NCBI GenBank assembly: GCA_019119815.1
Contig: DWWH01000044.1
Coordinates: 1 to 64,000 of the forward strand
Origin: Candidatus Eisenbergiella intestinipullorum
GTDB lineage: Bacteria; Bacillota; Clostridia; Lachnospirales; Lachnospiraceae
DNA: 64,000 nt
Direction: 5' to 3'
How positions within the stretch are numbered: position 1 is the first letter of the stretch; each line of letters opens with the position of its first letter. This document shows positions 19,640 to 28,469 of this stretch, in pieces. The position numbers were made by a program, and so were the translations under genes. Under the pieces are notes generated by a model that saw only the letters and a list, made by a program, of their open reading frames with translations, was not told the DNA's origin and searched no databases.

Positions 19640-21475
19640 TCAGGCGGCCCGGCCCGCGTCCCTTTCGGGAACCTCGAGGCCGGCGCACACCAGAAGCGGC
19701 ATGGAGAGGATGAGCGGATAGGCGTACCGCAGGTCGGAAGCCACCGGAGTGGCGAGGCAGAGGGTCGCGATCAGGGCGAAGAAGGGAAGAAACAGAAGGC
19801 AGTTTCTCTTCCGCCCGTTCAGCGCGCAGTTGACGCACCAGAACAGGGCTGTCCAGGTGAAGGCGCCGATGCTGTAGAGCAGTCCGTAGAGCGGAAGGAT
19901 GGTATAGAGCTTGTTCAGGATTTCCGCCGCCTTCCAGGCCATGGTGCCGTTTAAGACCGACTGGCCGGTCAGCCCCAGATCATTGGGGGAGATGCTCTCG
20001 TTGACAGTCATCCCCGGATCCTCCGGGAACCAGTAGCCCCGCGTCTGATCCACAAAGGCGTTCCAGTAGTCCAGAGGATAGCGCAGGCCGAGCTGCAGCC
20101 ACAGCTTCAGATATTCCATTTTGTGGGTCTCCAGATATTTCGGATCGCCGTACTGAATGAGGGCCTTGACGGGGTCGGAAAGCTCCGGCTGGTAGTAATC
20201 GGCGATGGAAGCGTAGTCCACCGTTTTTTCCAGCAGATCGATCTGCTCCTGCGTCAGCTTTCGCCCTTCATATACCACACGGGCGATCTGCTGGGCGGGG
20301 ATGGAGAGGGATTCGGAAAAAGCGGGCCCGGCCACGCCCAGCGCATCGTAAACAGGTCCCTTGATGCAAAGCGCGAGGGCGGCCACGGCAAGGAGACCGG
20401 GCAGGAGGAGCTTCCATTCCCGGCGCAGGACGAAAAGCAGGAAGGGCGCGGTGAGAAGGAATACGTACAGTCCGTTGGAGCGGAAGAGGCAGATCAGCAG
20501 GCCGGAGAGCAGAAGAAGGACGAAAGGTCCGGGCTGTTCCTTCAGCCGCTGATGGGCAGCGTACAGGTGGAGCAGGCGGTACAGGCAGAGAGCGAACAGG
20601 AGCAGGAAGCCGGAAAACAGTACGTCCTTCCACATGGTCACGGCGAAGCTTCCGTTATAGGGAACGCAGGCGTAGAACAGAAGGAAGAGCAGGCACAGCT
20701 TTTTCCCCGCTCCATATCGGTACAGGATGCAGAGACAGTGGCACAGGATCAGGGCCATCAGGAGCATCTGAAATACGGTATAGCAGGCGATGGCCGCATA
20801 GGTGTTGTGAAAAAGCGCTGTGCCGAGAGAAAGAAAAAGCCGGATGAGCAGGGTATGGGCGAAGGGATGATGATCGCTGTAAGCGGACAGCCCCATGGCC
20901 TGGCTGTACTGGCTGAGGCTGTCCGGGGTCATGACGCCGGGAAAATTGTAGAGGAACCAGGGCAGCCAGCAGCACAGAAGGAGGACCGGGATCAGCACCT
21001 TCATCTGAAGGGGCAGTTTCTGGTCCTGCGTATGGGGATTTTTGAAGCCCGCGATGCGCAGCGTCCGCTTTTCCAGATAGAAATACAGGAGCCGCAGGCA
21101 GCGGGAAAAAAGAAAAAACAGCCCCAGAGCGCTCATCAGAAGACTTGCGGCCTGAAACAGAGGGCTGGTCAGGCTTCCGGTGAGAACGCCGTGCGCTCCG
21201 GCAAGACAGAGCAGAGTAAAAAACAGGCCGAGCAGGCGGGAAGCACTCCGCCGCCTTCTGGCGGAAAGGGAGAACACCTGCTTTTTCCCGCTCCCGGATA
21301 AGAGGGACTGCCGTTCTTTTTCCTCCTGCAGAAGGAAGAGCTGAAAACAGAGCAGGAAAAAGAGCAGCGTGAAGATGCTCGTCGTCGAAAGAGAACAGAG
21401 ATTGGTGAGGGCAAAGGAGGCAAACCAGGCCTCCAGAGCGGCCGGCAGTTTCTGAAAGTTCACTTTTTCCGTCAT
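19640..21475 (-). CDS. Large multi-pass membrane protein, DUF6020-like (GT-C-like)
   Basis: This is a predicted polytopic membrane protein of 611 residues with about a dozen hydrophobic segments. It resembles the DUF6020 family, probable GT-C-fold transferases acting on lipid-linked sugars outside the membrane. A short extracytoplasmic loop with PGVMTPDSLSQ (near residue 180) and an MWKD motif (near residue 290) fit that view. The frame is open to 21622, but the start at 21475 is chosen because GGAAAGGA precedes it. It is divergent from the next gene and convergent with rfbD. No substrate can be assigned. Confidence 0.75.
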   Translation of the reverse strand: MTEKVNFQKLPAALEAWFASFALTNLCSLSTTSIFTLLFFLLCFQLFLLQEEKERQSLLSGSGKKQVFSLSARRRRSASRLLGLFFTLLCLAGAHGVLTGSLTSPLFQAASLLMSALGLFFLFSRCLRLLYFYLEKRTLRIAGFKNPHTQDQKLPLQMKVLIPVLLLCCWLPWFLYNFPGVMTPDSLSQYSQAMGLSAYSDHHPFAHTLLIRLFLSLGTALFHNTYAAIACYTVFQMLLMALILCHCLCILYRYGAGKKLCLLFLLFYACVPYNGSFAVTMWKDVLFSGFLLLFALCLYRLLHLYAAHQRLKEQPGPFVLLLLSGLLICLFRSNGLYVFLLTAPFLLFVLRREWKLLLPGLLAVAALALCIKGPVYDALGVAGPAFSESLSIPAQQIARVVYEGRKLTQEQIDLLEKTVDYASIADYYQPELSDPVKALIQYGDPKYLETHKMEYLKLWLQLGLRYPLDYWNAFVDQTRGYWFPEDPGMTVNESISPNDLGLTGQSVLNGTMAWKAAEILNKLYTILPLYGLLYSIGAFTWTALFWCVNCALNGRKRNCLLFLPFFALIATLCLATPVASDLRYAYPLILSMPLLVCAGLEVPERDAGRAA

Positions 21476-21529
21476 GAGAGGGTCCTTTCCTGAATGGATC
21501 TGTCTGAGATTTCCTGATGATACCGAAAA

Positions 21530-21558
21530 ATTATACCGCAAAAGAGAGCGGACCGCAA
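21530..21558 (-). promoter_or_regulatory. Promoter of the DUF6020-like gene
   Basis: On the minus strand TTGCGG (21553-21558), 17 bases, then a perfect TATAAT (21530-21535). It lies about 55 bases before the start, in the 110-bp divergent gap. Confidence 0.6.
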
Positions 21559-21585
21559 TAAAACCGGCCGGAGGTGAGAAAAGGA

Positions 21586-23358
21586 ATGCTGTTTGTGCTG
21601 CTGAACTGGTGTTATCTGTCATTCACTGCTTTTATAACGGGCTTCTGCGTGCTGCTGCCCTTTGAGCGGCTGGGCTTCCGGCTGCGCAGCGTGACGGCCA
21701 TATGGATGGCGGGCCTGGCCGCTCTGACGGTATATGCGCAGCTCTACAGCCTGTTTGGCGGAGTGGGGATGGGGGCAAACCTTTTGCTGATCCTGTTCTG
21801 TCTGGCCGCTTCCTGGTTTCTGCGGAAACGGTTTGCGGCCTTTGGACGGCTGTGTCAAAAGAAGCTGAGCCGGGGAAGGCTTCTGCTTTTGGGCTTCCTG
21901 GTCCTTCTTCTGGCATATGCCACATCCCGGGGCTTTCTGCATGTGGATACCGGGCTGTATCATGCCCAGGCGATCCGCTGGATCGAGGAATACGGCGTGG
22001 TCCCCGGCCTCGGGAACCTGCACAGCCGTTTTGCCTACAACAGCGCTGCCTTTGCTCTCTGTGCGCTGTTTTCCATGAAGTGGCTGTTCGGAGAGCCCAT
22101 GCACGCGGTACAGGGATTCTTCGCCCTGGTCGTCGCCATTCAGTGTGCCTCCGGCCTTCTGACGCTGGGGCGGGGACGGCGGGTGCGCATTTCCGATTTC
22201 CTGCGGCTGGGAGCCGTCTATTATCTGACGGTCCTGTTCGGAGAGATCGTTTCCCCCGCCAGCGACTATTTTGCCATGCTGCTGGTATTCTATGTGCTGA
22301 TCGCGTGGCTGGATCATCTGGAGGCCGGGGAGAAAAATGTCACTCCCTATGCGCTGCTCAGCCTGCTTCTGGTCTTTACGGCAACGGTGAAGCTTTCGGC
22401 TGCGGTGATGCTTCTGCTCGCGCTGAAGCCTGCTGTCCTTCTGCTGCGGGAAAAAAGATGGAAGCAGATCGCCCTGTATGTCGGGCTCGGCATCCTGATC
22501 AGTCTGCCGTGGCTGATCCGCGGCGTGCTGATCTCCGGCTGGCTGCTTTATCCCTTCACCTTTATCGATCTGTTTTCCGTGGACTGGAAAATGGAAAAAG
22601 GATATGCGGATTCCGATGCGAAGGAAATCCAGGTTTTTGCCAGAGGGCTTTATGATGTGAACCTGTATGACACGCCCTTTCGCAAATGGGTGGGCGGCTG
22701 GTTCCTCGCTCTGCGCGGGATGGAAAAGCTGTGGATCCTGGCCTGTGCCGTCTGTGCGGCGGCGGAGCTGCTTTCCATGGTGCTGACGGCGGCCCGTCTG
22801 ATCCGCGGCAGGAAGTCCGGCGGGAAGCAGGAGAAGGAGAGCATCCCGGCAGGAAGTATTCCGGCATGGGACTGGCTTCTGTACGCGGCAGTGCTGCTGG
22901 CCGGCTATCTGTTCTGGCAGTTTTCCGCTCCTCTGGTCCGTTACGGCTATGCTTACGTGATCGCCCTGCCCATGGGGACAGCGGGGTTCTGGTTCTGCTT
23001 TCTGATGGCGGACAGGCGGAAAAGGGGCCCGGCGCGTTTCCGGACAGGCGGCAGAGGCCTGTTCCTGTTGGTCCTGAGCCTGCTGCTTCTGTACAAGGCT
23101 GCGGATCTGGCAGCAGCCGTCCGTTCATCTGCCGCCCAGCCTTTCTATGTCAGACAGCAGGGCTACGGGGAATATGATGCCTTCACCTATGAGGTGGACG
23201 GCGTTACCATCTACGTCCCTTCGGACGGGGGTAAGATCGGCTACGACGCCTTTCCTTCATCCCCCAGGGTGCAGAACATCCGCCTGCGCAGGCCGGGAGA
23301 TCTGACATCCGGCTTTCGGGCGGCCGGAGCTCAGGAATCCGGCGGGAGGGACGGATAA
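21586..23358 (+). CDS. Multi-pass membrane protein, LIC_10190-like (putative GT-C)
   Basis: This is a polytopic protein of 590 residues with at least ten hydrophobic segments. The stretch HVDTGLYHAQAIRWIEEYG after the third or fourth helix, with Asp and His facing the outside, is the hallmark I associate with LIC_10190-type proteins and GT-C glycosyltransferases. Assignment to that family is from memory. GGAGG (21570-21574) and AAAGGA precede the ATG at 21586, so the GTG at 21574 is rejected. It is followed by manC in the same direction. It probably modifies or extends the surface glycan outside the membrane. Confidence 0.7.
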   Translation: MLFVLLNWCYLSFTAFITGFCVLLPFERLGFRLRSVTAIWMAGLAALTVYAQLYSLFGGVGMGANLLLILFCLAASWFLRKRFAAFGRLCQKKLSRGRLLLLGFLVLLLAYATSRGFLHVDTGLYHAQAIRWIEEYGVVPGLGNLHSRFAYNSAAFALCALFSMKWLFGEPMHAVQGFFALVVAIQCASGLLTLGRGRRVRISDFLRLGAVYYLTVLFGEIVSPASDYFAMLLVFYVLIAWLDHLEAGEKNVTPYALLSLLLVFTATVKLSAAVMLLLALKPAVLLLREKRWKQIALYVGLGILISLPWLIRGVLISGWLLYPFTFIDLFSVDWKMEKGYADSDAKEIQVFARGLYDVNLYDTPFRKWVGGWFLALRGMEKLWILACAVCAAAELLSMVLTAARLIRGRKSGGKQEKESIPAGSIPAWDWLLYAAVLLAGYLFWQFSAPLVRYGYAYVIALPMGTAGFWFCFLMADRRKRGPARFRTGGRGLFLLVLSLLLLYKAADLAAAVRSSAAQPFYVRQQGYGEYDAFTYEVDGVTIYVPSDGGKIGYDAFPSSPRVQNIRLRRPGDLTSGFRAAGAQESGGRDG

Positions 23359-23485
23359 AGGCAGAGAACGCATCCTGCGTGCCGTCTGGCGGATGACCGG
23401 CACGGACCGGAACAGGAGGGAAAGCGGCTGCGATTGCAGAAGGGAAAGAAAAAGGCCGCCCTGCGGCAGAAACGGAGGATATGGA

Positions 23486-24547
23486 ATGGAAAAAATCTAT
23501 GGAGTTGTGATGGCGGGGGGCGGAGGCACCAGGCTGTGGCCGCTGTCCACCAGCAAAAAGCCCAAGCAGTTCCTGAATCTTTCAGGAAAGGAAACGCTGG
23601 TGAACGAGGCCATCGACCGGCTGGCAGGGGTGGCACAGGAGCTCTTTATTGTCACCAACGCCGCCCAGGCGCAGGAAATGCTGGAGCAGACCGCAGGAAG
23701 AGTACCGCAGGATCATATCCTGAAGGAGCCTGCGGCCAGGAATACGGCGGCCTGCATCGGCTATGCGGCCATGACCATCATGAAAAAATACGGGGACGGG
23801 ATCATGATCGTGGTTCCCTCCGATCCTTATATCCGGGATGAAGAAGGCTTTTGCCGGACCCTGAGAGAGGCAGCGGCGGCCGCGGAGGAGACAGACGCCC
23901 TGGTGACGGTCGGCATCCGGCCCACCTTCCCATCCACGGGGTACGGATATATCAAAAATACCGCCCTGGAAGGAAAAATCTGGCGCAGAGTGGAAGAATT
24001 CGTGGAGAAGCCGGATGAAGAGACGGCAAAGCGGTATGTGAAGGAGGGCTACGTCTGGAACAGCGGCATGTTCATCTGGAGAGCGTCCACCATCCTTTCC
24101 TGGTTTGAGAGGCTGCTTCCGGACATCTACGCATGTCTGGAAAGACTGGCGGAGGGCTTCGGCACAAAGGACGAAGAGTCCATTCTGTGGGAGGTCTACC
24201 CGAAGATCCCCAAGATCTCCGTGGACTATGGAATCATGGAGCGCGCGGAGCACGTACTGATGGTGCCGGGAGACTTCGGATGGAGCGACGTGGGCGGCTG
24301 GGACGCCTTCGACGCTTTGAAGGAGCGAGATGAGAACGGCAACATTACCGTGGGAAAGACATTGCTGCTTGACAGCCGGGGCTGCACCGCGTATTCTGTA
24401 GACAGACTGATCGCGGCTGTTGGTGTGGAGGATCTGATCATCGTACAGGCCGGGGAGTCGGTGCTGGTATGCCCCGCTTCTCAGGCACAGCGGGTGAAGG
24501 AGATCGTCGAGACCCTGGCCGGAAAGGGTGAGACGGACTATCTGTGA
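23486..24547 (+). CDS. manC: Mannose-1-phosphate guanylyltransferase
   Basis: The enzyme makes GDP-mannose from GTP and mannose-1-phosphate, a donor and precursor for GDP-deoxysugars. The nucleotidyltransferase loop is MAGGGGTRLWPLS near residue 9 and the lysine-bearing FVEKP motif is near residue 172. At 353 residues it has only the guanylyltransferase domain, without the isomerase domain of bifunctional ManC. The ATG at 23486 has GGAGG eight bases upstream; the longer frame from 23393 is rejected. No phosphomannomutase is seen in the window. Confidence 0.92.
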   Translation: MEKIYGVVMAGGGGTRLWPLSTSKKPKQFLNLSGKETLVNEAIDRLAGVAQELFIVTNAAQAQEMLEQTAGRVPQDHILKEPAARNTAACIGYAAMTIMKKYGDGIMIVVPSDPYIRDEEGFCRTLREAAAAAEETDALVTVGIRPTFPSTGYGYIKNTALEGKIWRRVEEFVEKPDEETAKRYVKEGYVWNSGMFIWRASTILSWFERLLPDIYACLERLAEGFGTKDEESILWEVYPKIPKISVDYGIMERAEHVLMVPGDFGWSDVGGWDAFDALKERDENGNITVGKTLLLDSRGCTAYSVDRLIAAVGVEDLIIVQAGESVLVCPASQAQRVKEIVETLAGKGETDYL

Positions 24548-24570
24548 GACGGCCGGCGGGCAGGAACCGT

Positions 24571-24582
24571 TTTTCGACAAAA
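24571..24582. promoter_or_regulatory. Putative Spo0A binding site (0A box)
   Basis: TTTTCGACAAAA (minus strand TTTTGTCGAAAA) matches the 0A-box consensus TTGTCGAA fully, plus two flanking bases each side. A weaker GGTCGAAAA lies at 24595-24603. The site is about 115 bases upstream of the Spo0A-like gene and within a loop bounded by GGCGGGC/GCCCGCC. Confidence 0.5.
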
Positions 24583-24697
24583 GCGGCCCGCCCGGGTCGA
24601 AAATTCTCGACGGATTCCGGTTCTGCTTTCCCCTGCGGACATGTTAAGATAGGTTCTGGAAATAATTTCCGGAAAAAACGCAGGAGGAAGCAGGAAT

Positions 24698-25075
24698 ATG
24701 ATCACCATAGAAGTAACAGAGACCCAGATAGAGCGCTATGTGTCCGATATGATGCTGGAGCTGGGAGTTCCGGCGCATCTGAGAGGCTATTATTATCTGC
24801 GCGAGGCTATCGTGCTGGCGGCCCGCGATATGGAACTGGTGGGGAGCGTGACCAAGCTGCTCTATCCGGGGATCGCAAGGCGTTCCCATACCAACATCCA
24901 GAGGGTGGAGAGGGCCATACGCAATGCGATCGAGGTTTCCTGGGAAAGAGGGAACCCGGCCGTGTTTGAAGAGCTGTTCGGCTACAGCAGCGCATCGGGG
25001 GCGCCCCGTCCGACCAACAGTGAATATATCGCCAGGATCGCGGATCGGGTACGTCTGGATCTGTCCGTTTCCTGA
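24698..25075 (+). CDS. Free-standing Spo0A C-terminal DNA-binding domain
   Basis: This 125-residue protein corresponds to the effector domain of Spo0A, the sporulation master regulator, without the phosphoreceiver domain. Family hallmarks are GVPAHLRGYYYLREAI (about residues 23-38), TKLLYPGIARR, the recognition-helix region RVERAIRNAIEVSW (about residues 69-82) and PTNSEYIARIADRVRLD at the end. The ATG has CAGGA close upstream and there is no room for a receiver domain in frame. It is expected to bind 0A-box-like DNA without needing phosphorylation, or to compete with full-length Spo0A; both are inference. It lies inside the glycan locus, between manC and a glycosyltransferase. Confidence 0.88.
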   Translation: MITIEVTETQIERYVSDMMLELGVPAHLRGYYYLREAIVLAARDMELVGSVTKLLYPGIARRSHTNIQRVERAIRNAIEVSWERGNPAVFEELFGYSSASGAPRPTNSEYIARIADRVRLDLSVS

Positions 25076-25091
25076 GATCATAAGCTGAATG

Positions 25092-25174
25092 CCGCCTCCG
25101 GCGGTGAAACCAGGAAGAGCGGAAACCGGCTTCGCCGGTTCCCTGGAATTATATGGTGCGGCCGTTCGGCCGCA
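25092..25174 (+). repeat. Cluster of three hairpins before a glycosyltransferase gene
   Basis: CCGCC/GGCGG (25092-25104), AACCGGC/GCCGGTT inside CCAGG/CCTGG (25110-25146) and TGCGGCCG/CGGCCGCA (25157-25174) follow one another. The last ends just before the AGAGGAA ribosome site of the next gene. Confidence 0.7.
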
Positions 25175-25188
25175 GAAAAGAGGAACAA

Positions 25189-26118
25189 ATGAGTCTGCTG
25201 AGTGTCATTGTCCCCTGTTATAATGAGGAGGAAAATGTCGCCTGTTTTTATGAGGAGCTGATGAAGAACCGGCCTTTTTTTGAAAAGGAAGGGCTTTCGG
25301 TGGAGATCCTGTATGTTGACGACGGCTCGAAGGACGGAACCGTGGCGGAGGTGAAGAAGCTGCGCGAACAGGATGAAAACGTGCGGCTCATCTCCTTTTC
25401 CCGGAACTTCGGCAAGGAGGCGGCCATCTACGCGGGACTGGAAAAATCGAAGGGCGACTATGTGGTGATGATGGATGCGGACCTGCAGGACCCGCCCGCC
25501 CTGCTTCCGGAGATGTTCGCCCATATCCATGAGGGCTATGATTCCGTGGCCACCAGAAGGGTTTCCAGAAAGGGAGAACCGCCCATCCGCTCCTTTTTTG
25601 CCCGCCTGTTCTATCGCCTGGTGAACCGGATCTCCAAGACGGAGATCGTGGACGGTGCGAGGGATTACCGCCTGATGACCAGACAGGTGGTGGACGCCAT
25701 CCTGCGCATGACGGAATACAACCGTTTTACCAAGGGGATTTTCGGCTGGGTCGGATTTAAAACGAAATGGATGGAATATGAAAATATCGAACGGGCTCAC
25801 GGGGAGACGAAATGGTCCTTCTGGAAGCTGTTTCTGTATGCCATAGACGGGATCACCGCCTTTTCCACGGTGCCTCTGGCGCTGGCCTCGGTCATGGGCG
25901 TGCTGTTCTGCATCATCGCCTTTCTGATGATCTTTGTCATTATCATCAAGACGCTGCTGTTCGGTGATCCCGTGGGCGGCTGGCCTTCCATGACCTGCAT
26001 CATCTGCATGGTGAGCGGCGTGCAGCTTTTCTGCCTCGGCATCGTGGGGCAGTACCTGTCCAAGACTTACATGGAAGTGAAAAGAAGACCGATTTATCTG
26101 ATAAAGGAAGAAATCTGA
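25189..26118 (+). CDS. Membrane-anchored family 2 glycosyltransferase (GtrB/DPM1-like)
   Basis: It likely transfers a hexose from a nucleotide sugar to undecaprenyl phosphate, giving a lipid-P-sugar that GT-C enzymes use outside the membrane. The GT2 domain has VDDGSKDG (near residue 40) and the metal-binding MDADLQDPP (near residue 94). Two membrane helices lie at about residues 225-250 and 262-290, the bactoprenol glucosyltransferase layout. The start at 25189 is chosen for AGAGGAAC. Length is 309 residues. It would be the natural donor partner for the GtrII-like and GT-C-like proteins in this window. Confidence 0.85.
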   Translation: MSLLSVIVPCYNEEENVACFYEELMKNRPFFEKEGLSVEILYVDDGSKDGTVAEVKKLREQDENVRLISFSRNFGKEAAIYAGLEKSKGDYVVMMDADLQDPPALLPEMFAHIHEGYDSVATRRVSRKGEPPIRSFFARLFYRLVNRISKTEIVDGARDYRLMTRQVVDAILRMTEYNRFTKGIFGWVGFKTKWMEYENIERAHGETKWSFWKLFLYAIDGITAFSTVPLALASVMGVLFCIIAFLMIFVIIIKTLLFGDPVGGWPSMTCIICMVSGVQLFCLGIVGQYLSKTYMEVKRRPIYLIKEEI

Positions 26119-26125
26119 AAATACT

Positions 26126-26878
26126 ATGAGTGAACGGATCAGTATCGTGATGCCTGTGTTCAATGCGGCGGCCTGGCTGGAACAGACCATCGCCTGTGTA
26201 CAGGCACAGACCCATAAGGACTGGGAGCTGATCGCCGTGGACGACTGTTCTTCGGACGACAGCTTCCGCCTGCTTCAGGAAAAGGCGCGCGCGGACGGAC
26301 GCATCCGCCCGGTGAGACTTACGAAAAATGCGGGCGCGGCGCGCACGCGCAATGAGGGGATCCGGCTGGCGCAGGGAAGATACCTGGCTTTTCTGGACTC
26401 GGATGATCTGTGGAAGAAAACAAAGCTGGAAAAAGAGCTTGCTTTTCTGAAGGAAAGGCAGGCTGCTTTTGCTTTTACCGCATATGAGTTCGGAGATGAA
26501 AACGGCGTGGGAAACGGAAAGATCGTCCATGTGCCGGACACGCTCTCCTATCGGGAGGCGCTGTCCAGGACTGTGATCTTTACCACTACGGTGATGTTCG
26601 ATCTGGAGAAGATCGACAGGAGCCTGATCTTCATGCCCGACGTCAAGAGTGAGGATACGGCGACCTGGTGGCGGATCCTGCGGGCGGGTCATACGGCTCA
26701 TGGGCTGGATGAAAATCTGGCCGTCTACCGCAGGCCGAGGAATTCCCTTTCTTCCAACAAGCTGGAGGCCGTCCGCCGCATCTGGCGTCTGTACCGGGAC
26801 CAGGAGAGGCTTTCCCTGCCGGAAAGCGCGTATCATCTCGTTTTCTGGGCCCTGCGGGCGACGGTAAGGCGGCTGTAG
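26126..26878 (+). CDS. Family 2 glycosyltransferase
   Basis: This is a soluble GT-A-fold glycosyltransferase of 250 residues. It begins SIVMPVFNAAAWLEQTI and has the nucleotide-binding VDDCSSDDS near residue 40 and a catalytic DSDD near residue 91. It starts eight bases after the preceding glycosyltransferase and is probably in the same transcript. Donor and acceptor cannot be told from the sequence. Similar to the N-terminal half of CpsI/WcaA-type enzymes; slightly short but complete. Confidence 0.85.
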   Translation: MSERISIVMPVFNAAAWLEQTIACVQAQTHKDWELIAVDDCSSDDSFRLLQEKARADGRIRPVRLTKNAGAARTRNEGIRLAQGRYLAFLDSDDLWKKTKLEKELAFLKERQAAFAFTAYEFGDENGVGNGKIVHVPDTLSYREALSRTVIFTTTVMFDLEKIDRSLIFMPDVKSEDTATWWRILRAGHTAHGLDENLAVYRRPRNSLSSNKLEAVRRIWRLYRDQERLSLPESAYHLVFWALRATVRRL

Positions 26879-26959
26879 CGTCATGTCTGGCATATCCTGG
26901 CCATGGAGGAAGCTGTAACGCTGTCAAAGCCAGTGCCGGCCACTTGCTGACCGGTACAC

Positions 26960-26988
26960 TTGTCCGCCGCCGCCTTGTGTGGTAAACT
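26960..26988 (+). promoter_or_regulatory. Putative promoter of the polysaccharide operon
   Basis: TTGTCC (26960-26965), 17 bases, TAAACT (26983-26988). It lies 90 bases before the initiating sugar transferase gene. The leader ends in a TGCCGC/GCGGCA hairpin (27045-27055) next to the ribosome site. The -10 is imperfect. Confidence 0.4.
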
Positions 26989-27077
26989 AAGGAAAATGCC
27001 GCGTATGCTGCGCGGCCTGACAGGATGATCAGATCTTTTTGAGATATGCCGCGTTCTGCGGCAGAATGTGAGGAACT

Positions 27078-28469
27078 ATGAAGGACAGAGAAACCGGAAA
27101 ACGCCTGCTTATTTTGCTCATATCCGCCGCAGGAATGTTCGCCATGGTAGGCTTTTACGCCTGGATATGGTTCGGCTTTTATTATCCCAATATCCTGGTT
27201 TATGACATCAAGCTGTATTTCAACGGGCATATCCTGATCCTGCTCATTTATACGGTGATCCTTTTTCTGTTTTCCAATCTGTACGGGGGGCTGAAGATCG
27301 GATACCTGAAGCCGATGGAGGTCTTTTTGTCCCAGATATTTTCCCTGATCTGCGTGAATGTGATGTCCTATTTTCAGCTTGCGCTGATCCATGGCAACCT
27401 GATCTGGCCGGTGCCCTTTTTCCGGATGATGGCGGGGCAGCTTCTCTTCTCCGCGGTCTGGATCTACTTTGCCAATCTGGTCTACCGCCGCATTTTCCCG
27501 CCCAGAAGGCTCCTTCTGATCCATGGAGACCGTTCCATCGACGACATCCTGCACAAGTTCGCCAGCCGGAAGGATAAGTACCGGATCGAGAAGTGCATGG
27601 GGCTTGAGGAAGGGGCGGAGGCGCTTCTGGAAGAACTGGAGAAGGGCTATGGCGGCGTGGTGCTGTGGGACATCCCCACGGCGGTGCGCAACAAGCTCCT
27701 GAAATACTGCTACAGCCGTTCCATCCGCATCTATCTGATGCCCAAGATCCCGGATGTGATCATCAAGGGGTCGGAACAGCTTCATCTGTTCGACACGCCC
27801 ATCCTGCTCACCAGAGAGAATGCCCTTACGGTGGAGCAGCGGATCATCAAGCGCTGCATCGACATCGTCTGTTCGCTGATCCTTCTTGTCATCGCTTCGC
27901 CGTTCATGCTGGTGACCGCGGCCGCTATTAAGCTGTACGACGGCGGCCCGGTCCTGTACAGGCAGATCCGCTGTACCAGAGGAGGAAAGGAATTCGCCAT
28001 CCTCAAATTCCGCAGCATGCGGGTGGATGCGGAAAAGGACGGGGTGGCAAGGCTTGCGGCAAAGCACGATTCCCGCATCACGCCCATCGGACGGTTTATC
28101 CGGGCGGTTCGCATTGACGAGCTCCCTCAGCTCATCAACATTCTGAAGGGGGAGATGAGCTTCATCGGTCCCAGACCGGAAAGGCCGGAGATCATCGCCC
28201 AGTACCTGGAGGAGATGCCGGAATTCGCCTTCCGCACCAAGGTGAAGGCGGGGCTTGCGGGTTATGCGCAGGTATATGGAAAATACAATACCACGCCCTA
28301 TGACAAGCTGAAGCTGGATCTGACCTATATCGAGAGCTATTCCGTGTGGCTGGACATCAGGCTGATGCTTTTGACCCTGAAGATCCTGTTCCGCCCGGAA
28401 AGCACGGAGGGTGTGGACGAGAAGCAGATCACGGCCATGAAGCGGGAGGCGCAAGAGGATAACAAATAA
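27078..28469 (+). CDS. Undecaprenyl-phosphate sugar phosphotransferase (WbaP/CpsE-like)
   Basis: It starts repeat-unit assembly by moving a sugar-1-phosphate onto undecaprenyl phosphate at the inner membrane face. The N-terminal half has about four membrane helices and a Rossmann-like region. A fifth helix (about residues 275-295) leads into the catalytic domain with KFRSMR (near residue 312), DELPQLINIL (near residue 350) and GPRPERPE (near residue 366). Length is 463 residues, normal for polyisoprenyl phosphohexose transferases. The stop overlaps the next start (TAATG), so the two are coupled. Which sugar is used cannot be told. Confidence 0.93.
   Translation: MKDRETGKRLLILLISAAGMFAMVGFYAWIWFGFYYPNILVYDIKLYFNGHILILLIYTVILFLFSNLYGGLKIGYLKPMEVFLSQIFSLICVNVMSYFQLALIHGNLIWPVPFFRMMAGQLLFSAVWIYFANLVYRRIFPPRRLLLIHGDRSIDDILHKFASRKDKYRIEKCMGLEEGAEALLEELEKGYGGVVLWDIPTAVRNKLLKYCYSRSIRIYLMPKIPDVIIKGSEQLHLFDTPILLTRENALTVEQRIIKRCIDIVCSLILLVIASPFMLVTAAAIKLYDGGPVLYRQIRCTRGGKEFAILKFRSMRVDAEKDGVARLAAKHDSRITPIGRFIRAVRIDELPQLINILKGEMSFIGPRPERPEIIAQYLEEMPEFAFRTKVKAGLAGYAQVYGKYNTTPYDKLKLDLTYIESYSVWLDIRLMLLTLKILFRPESTEGVDEKQITAMKREAQEDNK

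Noticed and set aside
24698..25075. The Spo0A-like gene as a truncated end of a full spo0A broken by a frameshift
   Set aside because: The upstream 150 bases hold the end of manC, a 0A-box-like site and a ribosome site, with no remnant of a receiver domain (no DD...D...K pattern) in any frame.
25081..25188. Hairpin clusters at 25.1, 32.5 and 58.3 kb as CRISPR or further copies of the 71-nt element
   Set aside because: There are no direct repeats with unique spacers and no cas genes. Stem sequences and order differ from the 71-nt element and no enclosing outer stem is present.
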